Below, piece after piece: positions 58,619 through 64,000 of a stretch of DNA of 64,000 bases (its first letter is position 1; each line of letters begins with the position of its first letter). This DNA comes from Dipteronia dyeriana (taxonomy: Eukaryota; Streptophyta; Magnoliopsida; Sapindales; Sapindaceae): assembly GCA_032871835.1 (NCBI GenBank), contig CM065296.1, forward strand, positions 58,050,186 to 58,114,185, read 5' to 3'. The notes under the pieces were generated by a model. The model made no database searches. It had not been told where the DNA came from and saw only the letters and a program-made list of their open reading frames with translations. Position numbers and translations under genes: made by a program.

Positions 58619-60349
58619 TGTTGAGATTTATGCCCTAAAGATGTAATTTGTAAATGGATATGTAATAAATAAAAAAGAAAAGTTCAATTCATTTTTGTTA
58701 TGCTGTTTTTTTTATAACTTGTGCACTTAAACATCCTAGATTGTCGGATGTAATCTCAAACTGTGTATATGAGTATCATATGTAGATGGATACAATAAGA
58801 GACGTTTAATCTAAAGAGTCAATCGATAGCAAATAAAGCTGGGTACTTTATTTATGGTTAATCTATAATTGTTGTCCATTCCGTAATGTACGGTGATTCT
58901 ATCTTGAATAATTCATATGAGATGTGGGAATAAAGACACCTTGTATGATGTGATCATATCTGATTGGGCCATAATCTATATGAATCTGTCATCAAGATCC
59001 GTTTACTGATGAGATTCATTTATATCAACTAATGATGGCTATATGTGGGTGATCTTAATCTTGAGTGTCTTATCGACTCCTTCAGGTTGGATCGTGGTCT
59101 TTGATATACCGTGAGTGAGGTCGGATGTAGTTCCTAATAAATATACTCCATATGTTAGGATTGTGGTTTGGTTTGTGGCTAGGAAGGTTTGTACGCAATA
59201 GTGGAATCTACTCATTCTTGTGAGAAGTAGATGGTAGTTCCCCTAAAGGTTGATTTGGGGATTGGACAATATAAGCGCTCTCTTCATTCTTGAGGAAATA
59301 GGATTTATTGATCATTTGAGAATCAACGGTACTTAAAGGATATATGTAATTGGAGGGATATAACGGACATTATGACCCATCTCTAATTGTAAACTACTGT
59401 GGAGGATCACACCATGATTAATAGCTATATCGATGACACCGAGTTGTATCCGTTTGTGTAAAAAGTGTCTGCAGATGAGAGAGTGCAACTTCGAGTTTGT
59501 AGTGGAATAACACCAGAGTTAATAATCAAGGAATATTAATTAATGAGTTTAATTAATGTTTCCGATGATTATTGGAGCTCAAAATACTGTGGGTTCATTA
59601 GGTTCCCTTGCTAGCCCGATCGATTTAGGTAATAAGGGTCACGGTTATTTAATTGGATTGTCCAATTAATTGTGTTACGAAAGTGACGTATTTATTCTGG
59701 AATTAATTGAATAATGAGATTATTTGATTAATGAATAATGGTGATTAAATAAATTTAATATTAAGATTATTTAATTATTTTATTAATCACTAAATGGATG
59801 GTGTTTGTTGGTATTTGTTTTTTTTTAATAAAATAAGATAATATGATTAGTTTATTTTATTAAATAAAATATTTAATTTTAGAATTTAAATAGTTTAAAT
59901 TCAAATTAGATTATATCTTTTAATAAAAATAAAATAAATATTTTGTTTTAAATAAAAAGATAATTGAGATTTTAAAAGAGGAAATATATATCTGATATAT
60001 ATTCTTTGAAAACCGACAAAAACAAGATTTCAATTAATTGAATAAAAGACCTGATAGCAATGCATGAGAGTAACTAGTTTCGGGTTATAGCGAGGAATAT
60101 CGAGTTGTTCAGACAGGAGCACGTCGCAAAGTGAAGGAGCCTCCAAATGTTGGTAAGATTTTCATCTTCTGATTAAATTGATTACAATTTCCATGTCCAC
60201 ATATTTATTTATTATTGCCGTAATTTTATATGTATTAGTTTCGAAAAAAAATTACGATCCCATGTTCACTGGTTCCAGATCAATCACGATTGTGTTAAAA
60301 AAATTTAAAACCTACTGCAGTTGCGTTACCCGTGAACGGAGTTCCAACA
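58619..60349 (+). repeat. Family E 5' LTR, 1731 bp
   Basis: TGTTGAGATTTATGCCC ... AGTTCCAACA followed by a PBS. Defines the family whose fragments lie at 5827-7169 (minus) and 9485-10096 (plus). Left flank AAAAG at 58614-58618. Confidence 0.9.
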
Positions 60350-60351
60350 AT

Positions 60352-60363
60352 TGGTATCAGAGC
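60352..60363 (+). other. Family E primer-binding site
   Basis: TGGTATCAGAGC, exact initiator Met-tRNA type, two bases after the LTR. Confidence 0.93.
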
Positions 60364-61890
60364 CCATTTTTTTTTCTTTAAAACAGAAAACTGTTTTTGA
60401 TGCTCCTGTATGTATGAATGTGTAGGCACCATCTATATGATTGTATGAATGTTAATATTTAAATTGTTTAATTTAAACATGGTTGATCGTAATTTTTTAT
60501 GGTACTGTGGATTTAGGGTTTATGGGTTGTATAATTTTTTTTATTATTTTATTATTTTTACTGTTATTGTATTGTAAAAAAAATAGAAAAGAATGTAACC
60601 TATATTGAAGACCTGGAATAATTGTGAATAAGGATTCAAGAGATGAATCAGAATGACCTGAAGAGGCTGGAAGATTTATGAAGTTACAAGAAGACCAATG
60701 AATGCCTTGGGGGTATTTTTATAATTTTAGATTATAACTTTTTTAGGTTAAATAATCCACAGTACTCGGTCAATTCATGTATGTTTTATATTATGTGACG
60801 ATAAAAGCAATGCCATGCATACTATGTCATTTAGATTGGATGTGCCTACACAAATATATTTGATATGTCATACATGCATCATAGCCTAATATTTTATGTA
60901 TTTTTTTAATATGATTAAAATGGATACATACATAATTGGCTATGACAATGAGATTAGTTTTTTAATGGTTAGAAAACTTGGTAATTCTTATTAATATTAA
61001 TATAGTTATTAAAGAGTTTAATATGTTAGATTAATAGGGTAATTTATTGTAATTAAGATTAATATGATTAATAACCTAATAATAAATGAACCGAATAAAG
61101 TGTTAGAGTTTTAATATTTAAAACTTGGTAAACACTAACATAATAATCTGACATTAGTAAATAGTTTACAAAGGCTTAGATTATTCACAAATAGATTAGA
61201 TTTTTAATAGTTAAAAATCATAAATAATTCATTAGTTAATTAGAATTAGTTTCTAATAATGAATTAGTTAATGCGATAGATAGCTTGATTAGAGTTAGCC
61301 GTTTGATCCTATGGAATCTAGGTGCATTAACGGATAATAGAAACCCTTACTTATAAAATAGTGAGTGGGAGAGGGATATATGACATATATACCCCGCGGT
61401 CTCCATCATTAGTTCAACACCATGAGATCCGAGTGTGGCCTCGTGACTATCTCCATGAAGGTCAATATCAAGGTTGACTTCCTAACAGATAGGATTTCTA
61501 AGGGTATTTCGGGATTAACCGACCCTAAGGAGGCAATTCTCGAGTTAAGCTCGTGAGATCTGAAATGGTGGATTGCACTCACAAAGGTTTTGATTAAGTT
61601 TTGTTAATTAAAACTTGACTAAATAAACAATGATTGAATGATATTCATTGAATAAGAGTTATTCTAGAATATCATTTGATTGAGAATGTCTCAGTCCAAC
61701 TCACAAAGACATGACCGACCCTAAGACGGCACTTCTTTGTGGTATGTTGGATTGTCGTGGTATAGTAACTGGTTTTAGAGAAGTTCTAGTTCGTTAAACC
61801 TGTTCATGCACCATGTTTTAATTTATGCCATAGCACTCACACTTGTTTTAAATAAATTTCTGAATGAATGTTTTATTTATTTCAGCAGTT
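60364..61890 (+). other. Family E untranslated leader
   Basis: About 1.5 kb between PBS and gag ATG, AT-rich and without a credible ORF. Similar in length to the A2 leader. Confidence 0.7.
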
Positions 61891-62598
61891 ATGTCTTCTA
61901 CATTAATACAAATTCTCGCAAATGACAAATTAACTGGTGATAACTACACAAAGTGGAAACTAAACATTAATGCAATATTGGTCACCAAAGACCTCAAGTT
62001 TGTGCTTACAGAGGAATGTCCTCCAGTGCCTACTGCCATTGCCGCACAAACTACTTGTGAGGAATACCAGCGATGGGTCTCATCAGAAAAGAAGGCCCGA
62101 ACATATCTATTGGCTTTAATGACAGACTTGCTTGTCATAAAGCACGAAGCAATGACTATAGCATTCGATGTCATGGAGTCATTGCAAGTTATGTTTAGAT
62201 AGCCCTCCGAGCAAAAGCAGCATGAAGTTGTTCGTTCCGCTATGCTCACTCACATGAAGGAAGGTACACCGGTTCGGGAACATGTTATGAGCATGATGTC
62301 CCCCTTTAACATGGTAGAAGTCAATAGAAGAGCTATTGACGAACCCAGTCAAGTGAGCATTATACTGACGACTCTTCCAAAGAGTTTCGATCTATTTAAA
62401 AGTAACTACAGGATGAACAAATTAAAGTTCAGTCTCACACAGTTGCTCAATGAGCTCTCTACCTTTGAGTCCTTGACTAAGGACAACAAGGGTAAGACCA
62501 GCGAGACAAATGTTACCGAACTATCTTTCTCCAATAATATGAAGAGGAAGAGGTCAGCTGGGAAGGTGAAGGGTAAGCCCAAACCCAAGAATGCCTAA
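61891..62598 (+). pseudogene. Family E gag
   Basis: ATG at 61891: MSSTLIQILANDKLTGDNYTKWKLN, the classic start of this copia gag group. Capsid motifs KFVLTEECPPVP, KKARTYLLALMTDLL, MKEGTPVREHVMSM and VSIILTTLPKSFDLFK follow in one frame. A single premature stop, TAG at 62200, sits where relatives have Gln (MFGQPS). The basic tail ends at the TAA of 62598, and the zinc knuckle expected between here and the protease is missing. Otherwise the best-preserved gag in the window. Confidence 0.88.
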
Positions 62599-64000
62599 AG
62601 CAATAAGAAGTCCAAGGAAGGTAAATATGATTTACTTTTTCTTGAGTCATGTTTAATGGAAGATGATTATTCACCCTGAATAGTTGATTCAGGGTCCACT
62701 AACCATGTGTTGTTCTTCTTTGCAATGGACTGATTCCTGGACATAGCTAGAGGAGGGAGCCTTCTCTATGCATATGGTGTCAGGGGATGTCATGTCGGCA
62801 CGAGCAATGGGCGTAATTAGATTACGTTTATGTAATAATGATATATTGTTAGACAATGTATTTTATATTCCTGAATTTACACGAAAATTGATTTTCTTTT
62901 TTAAGTTTCTAGAGCAAAAATATTTTGTTTCTTTTAATAATAAGTCTGTTATTAATGGAAAGAATGGTCTGAATATTTGTTCAGGAATTAATGAAAACAA
63001 TTTGTATGTGTTAAGACTGTTAATACATACTAAACTGCTCAATACCGAAATGTTTAAGGTTAAAAAGTCAAAAACTAAACGACATAAGATTTCTCCAGAT
63101 AATGCCACGTATCTCTAACATCTAAGGTTTGGTCATATAAACCTTGACAGGAAAGACAGACTAGTAAAAAATAGACCGTTAAGTGAGATAAAGGTCGGCA
63201 CCTTACCAATCTATGAATCCTGTTTAGAAGGCAAGATGACTAAGAGACCTTTAATTCGAAAAGGGATTACATCTATAGAGCCACTAGAGCTCATACATAC
63301 AAATGACTGCGGACCGATGAATGTTAGAGCTAGGGGTAGCTATGAGTATTATGTCACATTTATAGATGACTACTCAAGATACTGATATGTCTACCTGATG
63401 CAACAAAAGTTGAAAACATTTGAAAAGTTCAAAAAATTCCAAGCCGAGGTTGAGAATCAATTAGGTAGGACTATCAAGTGACTACGATCCGATCGTGGAG
63501 GTGAGTACCTTGTCCAAGAGTTTGAAGACTTTATGATTGAGCATGGGATAGTTTCCCAACTCATAGCTCCCGGTACACCTCAGCAAAATTGTGTAGTAGA
63601 GAGGAGAAATAGAACCTTGATGGAAATTGTGAGATCTATGATTATTTTCTCATTATTGTCAAATTCCTTTTAAAGATATGCGTTACAAACAGAGGCGTAC
63701 TTTTTGATTGTAGTCCCATATAAATATGTTCCTAAGACTCCCCTAGAGTTGTAGAATGGTTGTAAAGCTAGTTTGAGACATTTTCGCATATAGGGGTGTC
63801 CAACACACGTGCTAAAGAACAGAACTGGAAAGCTAGACTCCAAGTCTATTGTCTGCCTGGTTGTAGGATACTCCAAGGAGACCAGAGGTGGACACTTCTA
63901 TAGTCCCGAAGATAAGAAAGTATTTGTATAGACAAATGCAATATTTCTTGAGGACGATTATATTAGTGACCATAAACCTCATTCTAAGATTATATTGAAT
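62599..64000 (+). pseudogene. Family E pol: protease, pre-integrase, integrase (runs off the window)
   Basis: Protease with intact IVDSGSTNHV (about 62682), then frameshifts and a frame with RLCNNDILLDNVFYIPEFTRKLI. GAG-pre-integrase follows: HLRFGHINLDRKDRL ... YESCLEGKMTKRPL (about 63118-63255). Integrase core: LIHTNDCGPM (first Asp), LRSDRGGEYL (second Asp, about 63487) and TPQQNCVVERRNRTL (Glu; the usual Gly after QQN is Cys). Stops at about 63118, 63384, 63479 and 63672 and others break it. RT, RNase H and the 3' LTR must lie beyond 64000. Confidence 0.86.

Overview
This window is repeat-dense nuclear DNA from a flowering plant, most likely a dicot; the species cannot be named from the sequence. 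No intact host gene, tRNA, rRNA or CRISPR array was found. Essentially every stretch can be assigned to LTR retrotransposons or their debris, nested in one another. The evidence for a plant is the set of families present: long-LTR Ty1/copia elements primed by initiator Met-tRNA (TGGTATCAGAGC), SIRE/Maximus-type copia gag-pol, a Tat/Retand-type Ty3/gypsy element with two RNase H domains and an antisense extra gene, and an LTR with an Athila-type primer site.

Layout, left to right. 1-5450: 3' part of a copia element of family A (A1: gag remnant, integrase, RT, RNase H, 2.2-kb 3' LTR). 5451-10096: debris of a second copia family (E) on both strands around a remnant of the PF20167 'putative plant transposon protein' type. 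10097-20677: three more family-A copies in opposite orientations. A3 (minus) is interrupted by A2 (plus: 5' LTR, PBS, leader, gag, broken pol), and A2 is in turn cut by a minus-strand LTR (A4). 20678-33700: a 10.5-kb minus-strand gypsy interior (gag, protease, RT, RNase H, second RNase H, integrase, 90-bp tandem repeats) with a plus-strand, intron-containing extra gene at its 3' side. Its gag is split by a 2.5-kb solo LTR of SIRE-like family B. 33700-47202: 3' end of a B element whose 3' LTR is interrupted by a complete SIRE-type element, C (35270-44842). C has two LTRs, PBS, gag, pol, PPT and a perfect 5-bp target duplication AGTTG. 47203-51886: a minus-strand SIRE relative, G. 51887-54943: 5' LTR and gag of another SIRE-like element, D, interrupted at 54944 by element F (5' LTR, Athila-type PBS, coiled-coil ORF). 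F is interrupted at 58619 by a family-E copia element that runs off the right edge at 64000.

How the parts relate. Each autonomous family once encoded capsid/nucleocapsid (gag), protease, integrase, reverse transcriptase and RNase H, enough for a cytoplasmic copy-and-paste cycle. None of the copies here is fully open: all carry stops, frameshifts or deletions. In element C most premature stops look like C-to-T changes, as expected for DNA methylated and silenced for a long time. The most informative locus is the gypsy element: its extra gene lies on the opposite strand to gag-pol, has two GT-AG introns and its own poly(A) signal, and carries a Transposase_28 (PF04195)-like domain followed by a coiled coil. 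I found no convincing previously undescribed defence or catalytic system. The candidates worth checking are this antisense gene, the chimeric element F, and the GC-rich inverted-repeat islands present in several LTR families.
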